From CAKZNE01 sp040222435 (GTDB lineage Bacteria > Bacteroidota > Bacteroidia > Flavobacteriales > Schleiferiaceae): a stretch of DNA of 64,000 nt. Shown in pieces: positions 50,404 through 59,282 of this stretch. The first letter of the stretch is position 1, and every line of letters begins with the position of its first letter. The translations under genes and the position numbers were made by a program. The stretch spans positions 186,001 through 250,000 of the forward strand of contig OZ243107.1 in the NCBI GenBank assembly GCA_965212245.1, given 5' to 3'. The notes under the pieces were generated by a model. That model was not told the DNA's origin and did no database searches. It worked only from the letters and a program-made list of their open reading frames with translations.

Positions 50404-51057
50404 ATGCCTGTAAAACCTGCCCTCTTACTGTCCGTTCTTTTTAGTGTACTCATCTCCTGCACGCTCTCCGCGCAAAGTGTAAGGGCCGGTATGAACCTGG
50501 CCAATTTTATTGATAAAAATGATACGGCCACTTTTCATCCGTTTTATGATCAGGTGGTGGGCTGGCACTTCGGGGCCGAGGTGGATTTTGCCTTAAGCCC
50601 CGTATTTTCTATAGAAAGCGGTATGCATATGACCAGCCGCGGATTTAAGCTGCGTGTATCTGATGGGAATGATAAGCTTACCCTGCGCACCAATATTTAT
50701 TATATCTCCATACCGGTATCGGCCAAGCTGTATATACCGCTTAGTGAAAATTTCAAATTTTTTGCAAGCCTGGGCCCTTACGGTAGCGTGGCCGTGTTTG
50801 GCAAAGCAAAAGCCCAGCTTACCCAGGGCTCTAAAAGCGGGGAAACTGAAAGCAACATAACCTTTGGAGAAGATGGCCCCCTGGACCGTTACGACTACGG
50901 ATTGCAGCTGGGTGGCGGTATGCAGTTTTCACAAAAAGCAGAAGTGGGCGCCTATTATGATCTGGGCCTGGCTAATATTGCCAGTGATGAAGATCATGGT
51001 ACCCTGGTACAAAACCGGGTGTTAAGGTTTTCGTTGAAGGTGTTTTTTGATAAATAG
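50404..51057 (+). CDS. Outer-membrane beta-barrel protein (PorT-like)
   Basis: 217 aa. Signal peptide ending ...SCTLSAQ (~24). The mature protein is an 8-strand-type barrel of the OMP_b-brl family: VRAGMNLANFIDKND, GWHFGAEVDFALSPVFSIES, ISIPVSAKLYIPLSENFKFF, ASLGPYGSVAVFGKAKAQ, and C-terminal LRFSLKVFFDK. This family covers PorT-like proteins but is very general. Single gene. Confidence 0.82.
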   Translation: MPVKPALLLSVLFSVLISCTLSAQSVRAGMNLANFIDKNDTATFHPFYDQVVGWHFGAEVDFALSPVFSIESGMHMTSRGFKLRVSDGNDKLTLRTNIYYISIPVSAKLYIPLSENFKFFASLGPYGSVAVFGKAKAQLTQGSKSGETESNITFGEDGPLDRYDYGLQLGGGMQFSQKAEVGAYYDLGLANIASDEDHGTLVQNRVLRFSLKVFFDK

Positions 51058-51621
51058 GCTTTTAAAAAGTCCCTTAACCTTTGTCATACTGAGCGTTTCT
51101 CCAGCCGCACGAAGGAAGGCAAAAGGATATGCAGCTGGGGATTCCCTGCCTCCGTATATGACCTTAAGGGTGTAGCATGCGAATGGGCTGTAGCTATGCT
51201 CCGATGTATTTTTATCTTAAGCCTGTGTCATCAGCATTTCTATCTCCTTCTTTCAACAGATGCTTGTTTTAACAGAACTGTATACCCTGCTTATTTTAAT
51301 AAATAAGCTTTGGGGAGAGGCTTATACAGATCACTACACTAAACAAATTGGTTATTTAACTAAAAAGTATAGTTCGTTTACTTATTAGCCCCGAAAAAAC
51401 CGGCAGATCTGATCCGGTCTTTTTATATTGTCATGAGTTCGAAGTAACAAAATGATGTCAGTTTGAGTAAAATTCGGGTAGAATTTGTGCAAAAACGGTT
51501 GATTTTACCTTTTTCGAGGCAAATTTTCTTTGAAAATTTACTCTACATACCAAAACGGTATACATCACATCTTATGGCGAACTCACCTTAAATTACATCA
51601 ACTTTTAAAACCAAATCTAGT
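51058..51621. other. 564-bp intergenic region with a dispersed repeat and one terminator
   Basis: No gene is visible on either strand. At ~51080-51118 lies a copy of the dispersed TCAT-CTGAGC...CGAAGGAAGG type repeat. At 51396-51425 ACCGG (51399-51403), a 10-nt loop, CCGGT (51414-51418) and TCTTTTTAT form a plus-strand intrinsic terminator 340 bases after the previous stop, which raises the question of a short untranslated transcript here. Nothing else is identifiable. Confidence 0.5.
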
Positions 51622-54327
51622 ATGAAACAACCATTTATCCCCCTGTTCTTTTGCCTGGCTGCCGTGCTGACCGCCTGGACCAGCCGCGCCCAAAACTGTA
51701 GCTATGACCCCGATAACCCGGTAGTCATAAACGCCAACACTACCTGGAACGGCACCCAGCAGATCAACTCCAACGTTGAAATACGCAACGGGGCTACCTT
51801 AACTCTGTATGGTACGGTAGAAATGCTTACCCAGGGGCGGGTGATCATTAAGCCCGGTTGCAAGCTGATTATAAACGGGGGCCATATTACCAAAAATGCG
51901 GCCTGCGTACAATCCTGGAAAGGTATTGAGGTAACCGGTAACAGCAGCCAATCACAAAGTGCGGCTAACCAGGGCGAAGTGCGTATACTGAACAATGGTA
52001 AGCTTTCCTACGCCTGCAATGCCATTACCAATACGTCTCACAGCTCCGGGGGGTATAACTGGCAAACCACCGGGGGCCGTATTACAGCTGAAGATGCAGT
52101 TTTTGAGAACAACTCGCGTGACATTGTTTTGCTGACTTACCATTCGGGCAGCGGCAGTGCGGAAAACGATTATGAAGCTACCTTTACCAATTGTGATTTT
52201 CTGCGCAACAACAGTTATACCGGCTCTGCACCACGTGCACATATAGCCCTGCTGGATGTGGCGGGTGTAAGCTTTAAGGGGTGTGAGTTCATCAACACCC
52301 GCAGCTATGATGCTGCGGAAGACCGCACCGCTTTTGCCGCCACCAATGCGGTTTTTTATATCAGTGCTTCTCCGCAGCGCAACGGGCGTTTTGAATCCTA
52401 TGACCGGGCGGTGTTCTCCTCCGGGGGCGGACGGGCCGACAAGGAGATGGAAGTAAGCCATACCGATTTTTACAATAATGATATGGGGGTGCACCTGATT
52501 GCCTGCTCCAATGTGAAAATAGCCCATAATACTTTTGGCCTCTCCAAAGGCTTTTGGTGGAACAACAACACCAATTCACGTGAACCCTGGCATTATGGGG
52601 TGTTTTTAGACAATACCTTTGATTTTAGTGTGGCGGCCAACTACTTTAGCAACATCAGCAGTGGCACCATTACCGGGCAAACCCCTATAGCTGTAAACGA
52701 AGGGGATGGCCACACCAACCGCGTGTATAAAAACACAATGGATCAAACTTCCGGGGGTCTCTTGCTCTACAACCACAACCGCAATGCTTCCGCTACCGAT
52801 GGACTTTTAGTACAGTGCAATGACCTGGATCTGATCCCCTACCGGGATGTAGGTGTAAACGTCAGTAAAACCAATAACCCCAGCCAGGGTATTACGGCAG
52901 AATTAGGTATTGCCAAACACCAGGGGCCGTTTATTTCAACCGCACCGGATTATAAGGATATGGCCAATAACCTCTTTAATTTGACTGACACCATTCACTG
53001 GCGTACCGCCCTGGATTGTAATGAGTCCTTTTACTACTTCTCCGATCAGGAACCACGCTGTTTACCGGTTTCAGTGGGTGATTTTTCGGCCCGGTTGCTG
53101 GTATATCACCCTCAAGATGTGAATTTTAATCTTAGTCTTTTTTGCCCCGAGCCGCCTTTGGCTATAGAACCAGCCGATGAACCCACCACCCTGGCCGGTC
53201 TGCAAGGCGAAGACCAGGATTGGGGGGACGAATGGGCCTTGCTGGTACAGCTCATTGACAACGGCAGCACGCCCCAGCTGGAAGCCCAGATACTGGCAGC
53301 CGGGCAAGCGGATTTTCAGGATCTTTATATAGACCTTATGGATATGTCGCCTTACGTATCTGTAGACAATCTTTTAAACCTGCTGAGCCTGAACGGTTTT
53401 CCGGAACTGGCCATACGCAATGTGTTAGTGGCCAACCCGCACGGGGCGCGTGATCCGGAGGTCATGGATGCGGTATACAACCACCAGCCTCCCTTTGCGG
53501 CCTCTACTATAGCCGATATTGAAGCGGGCAGCCATACCGTTACGTCCTATGATGTGCAGACGGGTAAAATTGCGGCTCATAATTACCAGCGCCATGAGCT
53601 GGCCGACCTCTTAATGGCGTCCTACGGACGGGGTGAAAACGCCATCAGCCGCATTGCCGATTTACTGGAAAACCGCGATGAATTACTGTACCACTACCAG
53701 CTGGTGGAGATGGAATTGCAGGCTGGTTTGCTCAGCGAGGCGCAAAACCACTTAAACGCCATAGCCTCCACCGCCTTTATGGAAGGCAGTAACCCGGATA
53801 AGCACCAGGCCATGCTGGGCTATTACGATGTGGTTACCCAGTGCCTGGAAGAGGGCCGGGCGCTCACCCAGCTCAACAGTGAAGAAATAAACGAGCTGCA
53901 AGGCATGGCGGCTTATAGCGGTACTGAATTTGGACTTGTGCGCAATAAGGCCATCTCCCTTTTATGGCTCAATGAAGTGGAGGCGGATTACCACTTGCCG
54001 GAACTGCCGCAAGCCCCGCAGGGCAAAAGAAGCGCAGTGAGCAGCCGCCCGGCCCGGCCCCGCGCAGAGGTACAGGCGTATCCCAACCCGGCTACTGAAT
54101 ACCTTATTGTGCAGTGGGACTGGTTGCAGCTGGGTTTAAACAGCACTTTGGAAATAGAGCTGTACGACCTGAAAGGGGCTTTGGTACTGAGCCGCAACCT
54201 GGAGGATTTTGCGCGCAATACGGCTGTATTGCGTTTACACGACCAAAAGCCGGCTTCCTACATTTTGCGGCTGAAAAGTGCGGATAAGGTATTATATTCG
54301 GAAATGATAAAAATTGAGGATCAATAG
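51622..54327 (+). CDS. T9SS cargo protein with right-handed beta-helix repeats
   Basis: 901 aa. Signal peptide MKQPFIPLFFCLAAVLTAWT (to SRAQ, ~24). Residues ~35-400 are a parallel beta-helix of the pectate-lyase/NosD type (VVINANTTWNGTQQINSNVE, IRNGATLTLYGTVEMLTQGR, DFYNNDMGVHLIACSNVKIA). A long helical region follows (~540-790). The last ~85 residues form a type A sorting domain: VQAYPNPATEYLIVQWDW, LYDLKGALVLSRNL, SYILRLKSADKVLYSEMIKI. It should be exported by T9SS and anchored or released at the surface. Adjacent to three further T9SS cargo genes. Confidence 0.88.
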   Translation: MKQPFIPLFFCLAAVLTAWTSRAQNCSYDPDNPVVINANTTWNGTQQINSNVEIRNGATLTLYGTVEMLTQGRVIIKPGCKLIINGGHITKNAACVQSWKGIEVTGNSSQSQSAANQGEVRILNNGKLSYACNAITNTSHSSGGYNWQTTGGRITAEDAVFENNSRDIVLLTYHSGSGSAENDYEATFTNCDFLRNNSYTGSAPRAHIALLDVAGVSFKGCEFINTRSYDAAEDRTAFAATNAVFYISASPQRNGRFESYDRAVFSSGGGRADKEMEVSHTDFYNNDMGVHLIACSNVKIAHNTFGLSKGFWWNNNTNSREPWHYGVFLDNTFDFSVAANYFSNISSGTITGQTPIAVNEGDGHTNRVYKNTMDQTSGGLLLYNHNRNASATDGLLVQCNDLDLIPYRDVGVNVSKTNNPSQGITAELGIAKHQGPFISTAPDYKDMANNLFNLTDTIHWRTALDCNESFYYFSDQEPRCLPVSVGDFSARLLVYHPQDVNFNLSLFCPEPPLAIEPADEPTTLAGLQGEDQDWGDEWALLVQLIDNGSTPQLEAQILAAGQADFQDLYIDLMDMSPYVSVDNLLNLLSLNGFPELAIRNVLVANPHGARDPEVMDAVYNHQPPFAASTIADIEAGSHTVTSYDVQTGKIAAHNYQRHELADLLMASYGRGENAISRIADLLENRDELLYHYQLVEMELQAGLLSEAQNHLNAIASTAFMEGSNPDKHQAMLGYYDVVTQCLEEGRALTQLNSEEINELQGMAAYSGTEFGLVRNKAISLLWLNEVEADYHLPELPQAPQGKRSAVSSRPARPRAEVQAYPNPATEYLIVQWDWLQLGLNSTLEIELYDLKGALVLSRNLEDFARNTAVLRLHDQKPASYILRLKSADKVLYSEMIKIEDQ

Positions 54328-54334
54328 GAACCTT

Positions 54335-54391
54335 AAAAAATTCAGGGTTGAAGGTGGACTTAAACGGAATACCTTCAGCTTTGAATTTTTT
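54335..54391 (+). terminator. Hairpin between beta-helix gene and first T9SS paralog
   Basis: AAAAAATTCA (54335-54344) pairs with TGAATTTTTT (54382-54391), and inside it TGAAGGT (54349-54355) with ACCTTCA (54371-54377). It ends in a T tract like a terminator, yet the next start codon is only 15 bases on, so any promoter of the paralog array must lie within or before it. Confidence 0.65.
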
Positions 54392-54405
54392 AGTACTACA
54401 GAATT

Positions 54406-55881
54406 TTGAAGCTGAAACTCACTTACATCTTACTCTTAGGTCTTACCGCTGCTATGCTGTCGGGGCAGCCCTATTTTAACCGCATTCATGCCTGGGGAGA
54501 GACCCAACCGGAATTACTGGTGCTGGATTCGGGTTATGTAACCATGTTAAAGGACTACCAGGATAAAAACAAGCTGGTTATACGTGAATACAATTGGTTG
54601 GGGGATGTGGTAGACTCAGCTTACTATCTTTTTGATGGTATAGCTTTTACTACCGGGCATTGTCTGTTTGAACTTCCAGGAAAACAACATTTTATAGCTG
54701 CTTTTGCTATCGGCAAGAGTGCACATTTCATTAAGTTCAACCGACAATGGGATACGATAGGTAGTGGTACATTTCAAATTGACACGATGGACACTAGTGT
54801 TCACTCACTATACCGAGACAGTGATAGCACTTTTGTAGCCAGTGGCAGGTTTGATGATGAGCTTACCAATCGCTCTCATCTCTATCTATGTCGCATGGAT
54901 ACTAGTCTGAATATACTTTGGGAAAAACAATATGTTGATACTACAAACAGTCCATTTGGAGGGTATTTTGGAGGGTATGTCATTCCATCGGGCCGTGGTT
55001 ATTTGATTGGAGCAGGAGGAACTTACGCCAGTTATCACTCTAATAAAGGTTTTATTATCCGAACGGATGCGTCAGGAAATGAATTGTGGAAGAGGGAGTT
55101 TAGCACCAATAAAGGCTTAGGTTTGGTGAGACTAGCGCCTCGCTTGGATGATAATTATATGTTCATAATCCCTGAAGATGTTGACACTACTATCCCTTCT
55201 TTCAAAAGACCTATGACATTGCGTTTTGGGATAATTGATTCTTCAGGAAACATCTTTGTAAATAAAAGAATAGGGCCAATATTAAATTACCTAGGGTCAG
55301 GGGCTTTTACTCAAACCCTGGATGGCCATTTTGTTACAGGAGGCTATACCAGTCTGCCGAATGGAAAAGATGTATCCTACCTCTTTAAATTCACTGAAAA
55401 CGGGGATAGTATATGGCACCGTTTCTATTGGTATGGTTACCCGGAGGGCTTCAGTAATATTTATACCGCACGGGCCACACCCGATACGGGTCTGGTGATA
55501 GCTGGGGATTTTCAGGATTTTGACAACCGCTATTATAGGTTTGGAGGGCCTACCAATTATACCTGGCTTATGAAGCTGGATCAGTACGGTTGCGATACAG
55601 CCGGTTGTGAGCAGGTCAGCCTGCCGGAAGTAAACCTTTCCCAAACAAGGCTTGAGGTATACCCTAATCCGGTTCATGATCATATACAACTGCATTGGGC
55701 GGAGCAACAGGAAAAAGTAGCCGTGAAGGCCTACAACAGTACCGGGCAATTGATTGACCACCGTATTTTCAAGAACATCCAAGACGCTGAAATAACCACC
55801 CGAAGCTGGCCTGCGGGAATATACCATCTAAAACTCATCAGCAGGGGCAAAGAACAAGCTCTTTCGCTGGTAAAGGAATAG
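54406..55881 (+). CDS. T9SS type A cargo protein, tandem paralog copy 1
   Basis: 491 aa, TTG start; the signal peptide MKLKLTYILLLGLTAAMLSG requires it and all copies share it. Mature part is a propeller-like repeat protein (ELLVLDSGYVTMLKDYQDKN, LYLCRMDTSLNILWEKQY, FTQTLDGHFVTGGYTSL, YLFKFTENGDSIWHRFYWYG, MKLDQYGCDTAGCEQVSLPE). The C-terminal ~75 residues are a type A sorting signal (LEVYPNPVHDHIQLHWAEQQ, VKAYNSTGQLIDHRIF, WPAGIYHLKLISRG). Bases 54982-55277 are identical to copy 3. Function unknown; probably a surface protein. Confidence 0.85.
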   Translation: MKLKLTYILLLGLTAAMLSGQPYFNRIHAWGETQPELLVLDSGYVTMLKDYQDKNKLVIREYNWLGDVVDSAYYLFDGIAFTTGHCLFELPGKQHFIAAFAIGKSAHFIKFNRQWDTIGSGTFQIDTMDTSVHSLYRDSDSTFVASGRFDDELTNRSHLYLCRMDTSLNILWEKQYVDTTNSPFGGYFGGYVIPSGRGYLIGAGGTYASYHSNKGFIIRTDASGNELWKREFSTNKGLGLVRLAPRLDDNYMFIIPEDVDTTIPSFKRPMTLRFGIIDSSGNIFVNKRIGPILNYLGSGAFTQTLDGHFVTGGYTSLPNGKDVSYLFKFTENGDSIWHRFYWYGYPEGFSNIYTARATPDTGLVIAGDFQDFDNRYYRFGGPTNYTWLMKLDQYGCDTAGCEQVSLPEVNLSQTRLEVYPNPVHDHIQLHWAEQQEKVAVKAYNSTGQLIDHRIFKNIQDAEITTRSWPAGIYHLKLISRGKEQALSLVKE

Positions 55882-55901
55882 GGTTTTAGATATGAAAGAT
55901 C

Positions 55902-57377
55902 TTGAAGCTGAAACTCACATACATCTTACTCTTAGGTCTTACCGCTGCTATGCTGTCGGGGCAGCCTTATTTTAACCGCATCCATGCCTGGGGAGAGACC
56001 CAACCGGAATTGCTGGTGCTGGACTCGGGTTATGTGACTTTATTGCAGTATGATCAGAATAAGAACGGGCTGGTTATACGTGAATACAATTGGCTGGGGG
56101 ATGTGGTGGACTCAGCTTACTACCTCTTTGAGGCCGGCCCTAATACCACAGGGTATTGCTTGTTTAGCTCGAATGACAATAGAAACTTTATTTCCGCTTT
56201 TTCAATAGGGAAAACAGTTCTGTTCACCAAATTTAACAGACAGTGGGACACTGTTCATACTCAAACCTATCAAATAGACTCAAATCTTACCATTATTAAT
56301 TCTTTATATCCTGATAGTGATACAACCTTTGTAGCTGCCGGTAGTTTTTACAATCAAATTACTAAACGTTCCAATCTGTATTTATGCCGGTTGGACACAA
56401 GTCTGAATTTACTCTGGGAAAAACAGTACGTTGATACTACAAACAGTCCTTTTGGCGGTTTTTTTGGCGGGTATGTTTTACCGGCTGGAAAAGGGTTTAT
56501 GATCGGGGCAGGAGGTGCTTATGCCAGCTATCATCCTAATAAAAGCTTTATTATCGGAACTGATGGGATGGGAAATGAGCTTTGGAAAAAAGAATTTAGC
56601 ACACCGGAGGGGGTTGCGGCAATGCGTCTGGGTAAACGTCAGGATGGTAATTTCCTCTATGTAACTTCTGAAAATTTAGACACTAACTTCCGGTCTTTCC
56701 AAGACCCTATGGTTCTGCGTTTTGGGGTAATTGACACAGCGGGCAATATATTGGTGGATAAACAAATAGGGCCCATCATGGATAATCTGCATACTTCGGC
56801 CTTTACCCAAACTCTGGATGGTCATTTTGTAATGGGTGGTTATACGTATGTAGATGCGGGTAAAGATGTATCACACCTTTTTAAATTCACTGAAAACGGG
56901 GATAGTATATGGCACCGCCTGTATTGGTATGGCTATCCGGAAGGATTGAGTATTATGTATGTGGCACGGGCCACACCCGATACGGGTCTGGTGATAGCCG
57001 GAGATTTTTTAGATACGGAAGACCGTTATTATAGGTTTGGCGGGCCTACCAATTATACCTGGCTTATGAAGCTGGATCAGTACGGTTGCGATACAGCCGG
57101 TTGTGAGCAGGTCAGCCTGCCGGAAGTAAACCTTTCCCAAACAAGGCTTGAGGTATACCCTAATCCGGTTCATGATAATGTGCAACTGCATTGGGCGGAG
57201 CAACAGGAAAAAGTAGCCGTGAAGGCCTACAACAGTACCGGGCAATTGATCTGCCACCGTATTTTCAAACACACCCAACACGCTGAAATAGCTACCCACC
57301 GCTGGCCTGCGGGAATATACCATCTAAAACTCATCAGCAAGGGGAAAGAACAATCTCTTTCGCTGGTAAAGGAATAG
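55902..57377 (+). CDS. T9SS type A cargo protein, tandem paralog copy 2
   Basis: 491 aa, same TTG start, signal peptide, layout and sorting domain as copy 1, 20 bases after its stop. N-terminal ~65 and C-terminal ~150 residues are nearly identical to the other copies; the middle (~70-330) differs most (VLFTKFNRQWDTVHTQTYQI, NKSFIIGTDGMGNELWKKEF, VAAMRLGKRQDGNFLYVTSE). It does not share the 296-bp identical block of copies 1 and 3, so it is the most diverged of the three. Confidence 0.85.
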   Translation: MKLKLTYILLLGLTAAMLSGQPYFNRIHAWGETQPELLVLDSGYVTLLQYDQNKNGLVIREYNWLGDVVDSAYYLFEAGPNTTGYCLFSSNDNRNFISAFSIGKTVLFTKFNRQWDTVHTQTYQIDSNLTIINSLYPDSDTTFVAAGSFYNQITKRSNLYLCRLDTSLNLLWEKQYVDTTNSPFGGFFGGYVLPAGKGFMIGAGGAYASYHPNKSFIIGTDGMGNELWKKEFSTPEGVAAMRLGKRQDGNFLYVTSENLDTNFRSFQDPMVLRFGVIDTAGNILVDKQIGPIMDNLHTSAFTQTLDGHFVMGGYTYVDAGKDVSHLFKFTENGDSIWHRLYWYGYPEGLSIMYVARATPDTGLVIAGDFLDTEDRYYRFGGPTNYTWLMKLDQYGCDTAGCEQVSLPEVNLSQTRLEVYPNPVHDNVQLHWAEQQEKVAVKAYNSTGQLICHRIFKHTQHAEIATHRWPAGIYHLKLISKGKEQSLSLVKE

Positions 57378-57395
57378 GGTTGGATATTAAAGATC

Positions 57396-58871
57396 TTGAA
57401 ACTGAAACTCGCATACATCTTACTCTTAGGTCTGACCGCTGCTATGCTGTCGGGGCAGCCCTATTTTAACCGCATTCATGCCTGGGGAGAATCTCAGCCG
57501 GAATTGCTGGTGCTGGACTCGGGTTATGTAACCATGCTTAAATATGATCAGAATAAGAAGGGGCTGGTTATACGTGAATACAATTGGTTGGGGGATGTGG
57601 TAGACTCAGCTTACTATCTTTTTGATGGTATCCCATTTACTTTTGGAAATTGCCTGTTTAAATCACCAGATCGGAACAATTTCACAGCAGGCTTTTCTAT
57701 AGGAGGAGCTGTTAAGCTATTTAAATTCAATAAGCAATGGGATTCAGTTCAAGCAACTACTTATCAGGTTGATACAATGTATACTGTTGTAACTTCTATT
57801 TATCCTGATAGCGATAGTACATTTGTTGTGAGTGGCAGGTTTGATAATAAGCTTACCAATCGCTCCAACCTCTACCTATGCCGTATGGATACCAGTTTTA
57901 ACCTGTTATGGGAGAGACGTTATTATGATACGACTACAGCTCCATTTGGTGGCTACTTTGCAGGATATGTTATTCCATCGGGCCGTGGTTATTTGATTGG
58001 AGCAGGAGGAACTTACGCCAGTTATCACTCTAATAAAGGTTTTATTATCCGAACGGATGCGTCAGGAAATGAATTGTGGAAGAGGGAGTTTAGCACCAAT
58101 AAAGGCTTAGGTTTGGTGAGACTAGCGCCTCGCTTGGATGATAATTATATGTTCATAATCCCTGAAGATGTTGACACTACTATCCCTTCTTTCAAAAGAC
58201 CTATGACATTGCGTTTTGGGATAATTGATTCTTCAGGAAACATCTTTGTAAATAAAAGAATAGGGCCTACGTTAAATTATCTGGGGTCAATCGCATTCAC
58301 TCAAACCCTGGATGGTCATTTTGTAACAGGTGGATATACTAATTTATCTGGGGGTAAAGATATATCCTACCTTTTTAAATTCACTGAAAACGGAGATAGT
58401 ATATGGCACCGTTTCTATTGGCATGGCTACCCCGAGGGCTTCAGTAATATTTATACCGCACGGGCCACACCCGATACGGGTCTGGTGATAGCCGGAGATT
58501 TTTTAGATACGGAAGACCGTTATTATAGGTTTGGCGGGCCTACCAATTATACCTGGCTTATGAAGCTGGATCAGTACGGTTGCGATACAGCCGGTTGTGA
58601 GCAGGTCAGCCTGCCGGAAGTAAACCTTTCCCAAACAAGGCTTGAGGTATACCCTAATCCGTTTAATGATCATGTACAACTGCATTGGGCGGAGCAACAG
58701 GATGAAGTAAGTATTAAGGCCTACAACAGTACCGGGCAATTGATTGACCACCGTATATTCAAGAACGCCCAACACGCTGAAATAGCTACCCACCGATGGC
58801 CTGCGGGAATATACCATCTAAAACTCATCAGTAAGGGCAAAGAACAAGCTCTTTCGCTGGTAAAGGAATAG
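57396..58871 (+). CDS. T9SS type A cargo protein, tandem paralog copy 3
   Basis: 491 aa, TTG start, 18 bases after copy 2. Residues ~70-190 are its own variant (VKLFKFNKQWDSVQATTYQV, YYDTTTAPFGGYFAGYVIPS); bases 57972-58267 equal copy 1 exactly (296 bp), and the end of the propeller goes with copy 2 (GDFLDTEDRYYRFGGPTNYT). Its sorting domain has its own variant LEVYPNPFNDHVQLHWAEQQ. This mosaic pattern points to gene conversion between copies. Confidence 0.85.
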   Translation: MKLKLAYILLLGLTAAMLSGQPYFNRIHAWGESQPELLVLDSGYVTMLKYDQNKKGLVIREYNWLGDVVDSAYYLFDGIPFTFGNCLFKSPDRNNFTAGFSIGGAVKLFKFNKQWDSVQATTYQVDTMYTVVTSIYPDSDSTFVVSGRFDNKLTNRSNLYLCRMDTSFNLLWERRYYDTTTAPFGGYFAGYVIPSGRGYLIGAGGTYASYHSNKGFIIRTDASGNELWKREFSTNKGLGLVRLAPRLDDNYMFIIPEDVDTTIPSFKRPMTLRFGIIDSSGNIFVNKRIGPTLNYLGSIAFTQTLDGHFVTGGYTNLSGGKDISYLFKFTENGDSIWHRFYWHGYPEGFSNIYTARATPDTGLVIAGDFLDTEDRYYRFGGPTNYTWLMKLDQYGCDTAGCEQVSLPEVNLSQTRLEVYPNPFNDHVQLHWAEQQDEVSIKAYNSTGQLIDHRIFKNAQHAEIATHRWPAGIYHLKLISKGKEQALSLVKE

Positions 58872-58889
58872 GGTTGGATATTAAAGATC

Positions 58890-59051
58890 TTGAAACTGAA
58901 ACTCACATACATCTTACTCTTAAGCTTAACCGCTGGCATATTGTCGGGGCAGCCCTGTTTTAACCGCATTGATGCCTGGGGAGAGAGTCACATCACCCTT
59001 CGATACAATCCCTGCGGGATCACTCTGGGTGACTTAAACCTGCAAGAGTAG
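58890..59051 (+). pseudogene. Truncated fourth copy of the T9SS paralog
   Basis: After an 18-base spacer identical to that between copies 2 and 3, the sequence restarts with the same TTG and reads MKLKLTYILLLSLTAGILSG, QPCFNRIDAWGES, then breaks off at 58991 into a 45-bp dispersed repeat and hits TAG at 59049-59051 (53 codons). The remaining ~455 residues of the family are absent downstream. Confidence 0.88.
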
Positions 59052-59196
59052 TCTCTGGAGATACACCTCTTCTGAGAAAGACTTAAAACGTGCGGTCAGG
59101 CTGAGTGCCCCGAAGAACTTTGGGGTGTATCGAAGCCTGAAGGAGCGTATTCATCACCCTTCGATACGATCCCTGTGGGATCACTCTGGGTGACTT
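58991..59196. repeat. 45-bp direct repeat pair and associated hairpins
   Basis: Copies at 58991-59035 and 59152-59196 (CATCACCCTTCGATACRATC through GGGTGACTT, two differences). Each contains the hairpin ATCCC-TGYG-GGGAT-like ATCCCTGCGGGAT. Between them TCAGGCT...AGCCTGA and CCCC...GGGG form another stem-loop. 59197-59282 contains a CTCTTCGGCTCCGCTCAGAG fragment and no gene. Confidence 0.8.
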
Positions 59197-59282
59197 TCCT
59201 TTTTTTGTATTTACTATTGGCGCTCTTCGGCTCCGCTCAGAGTACCACTACATAAAGTTTGAGAAAAGGATATCCAAAAGGT

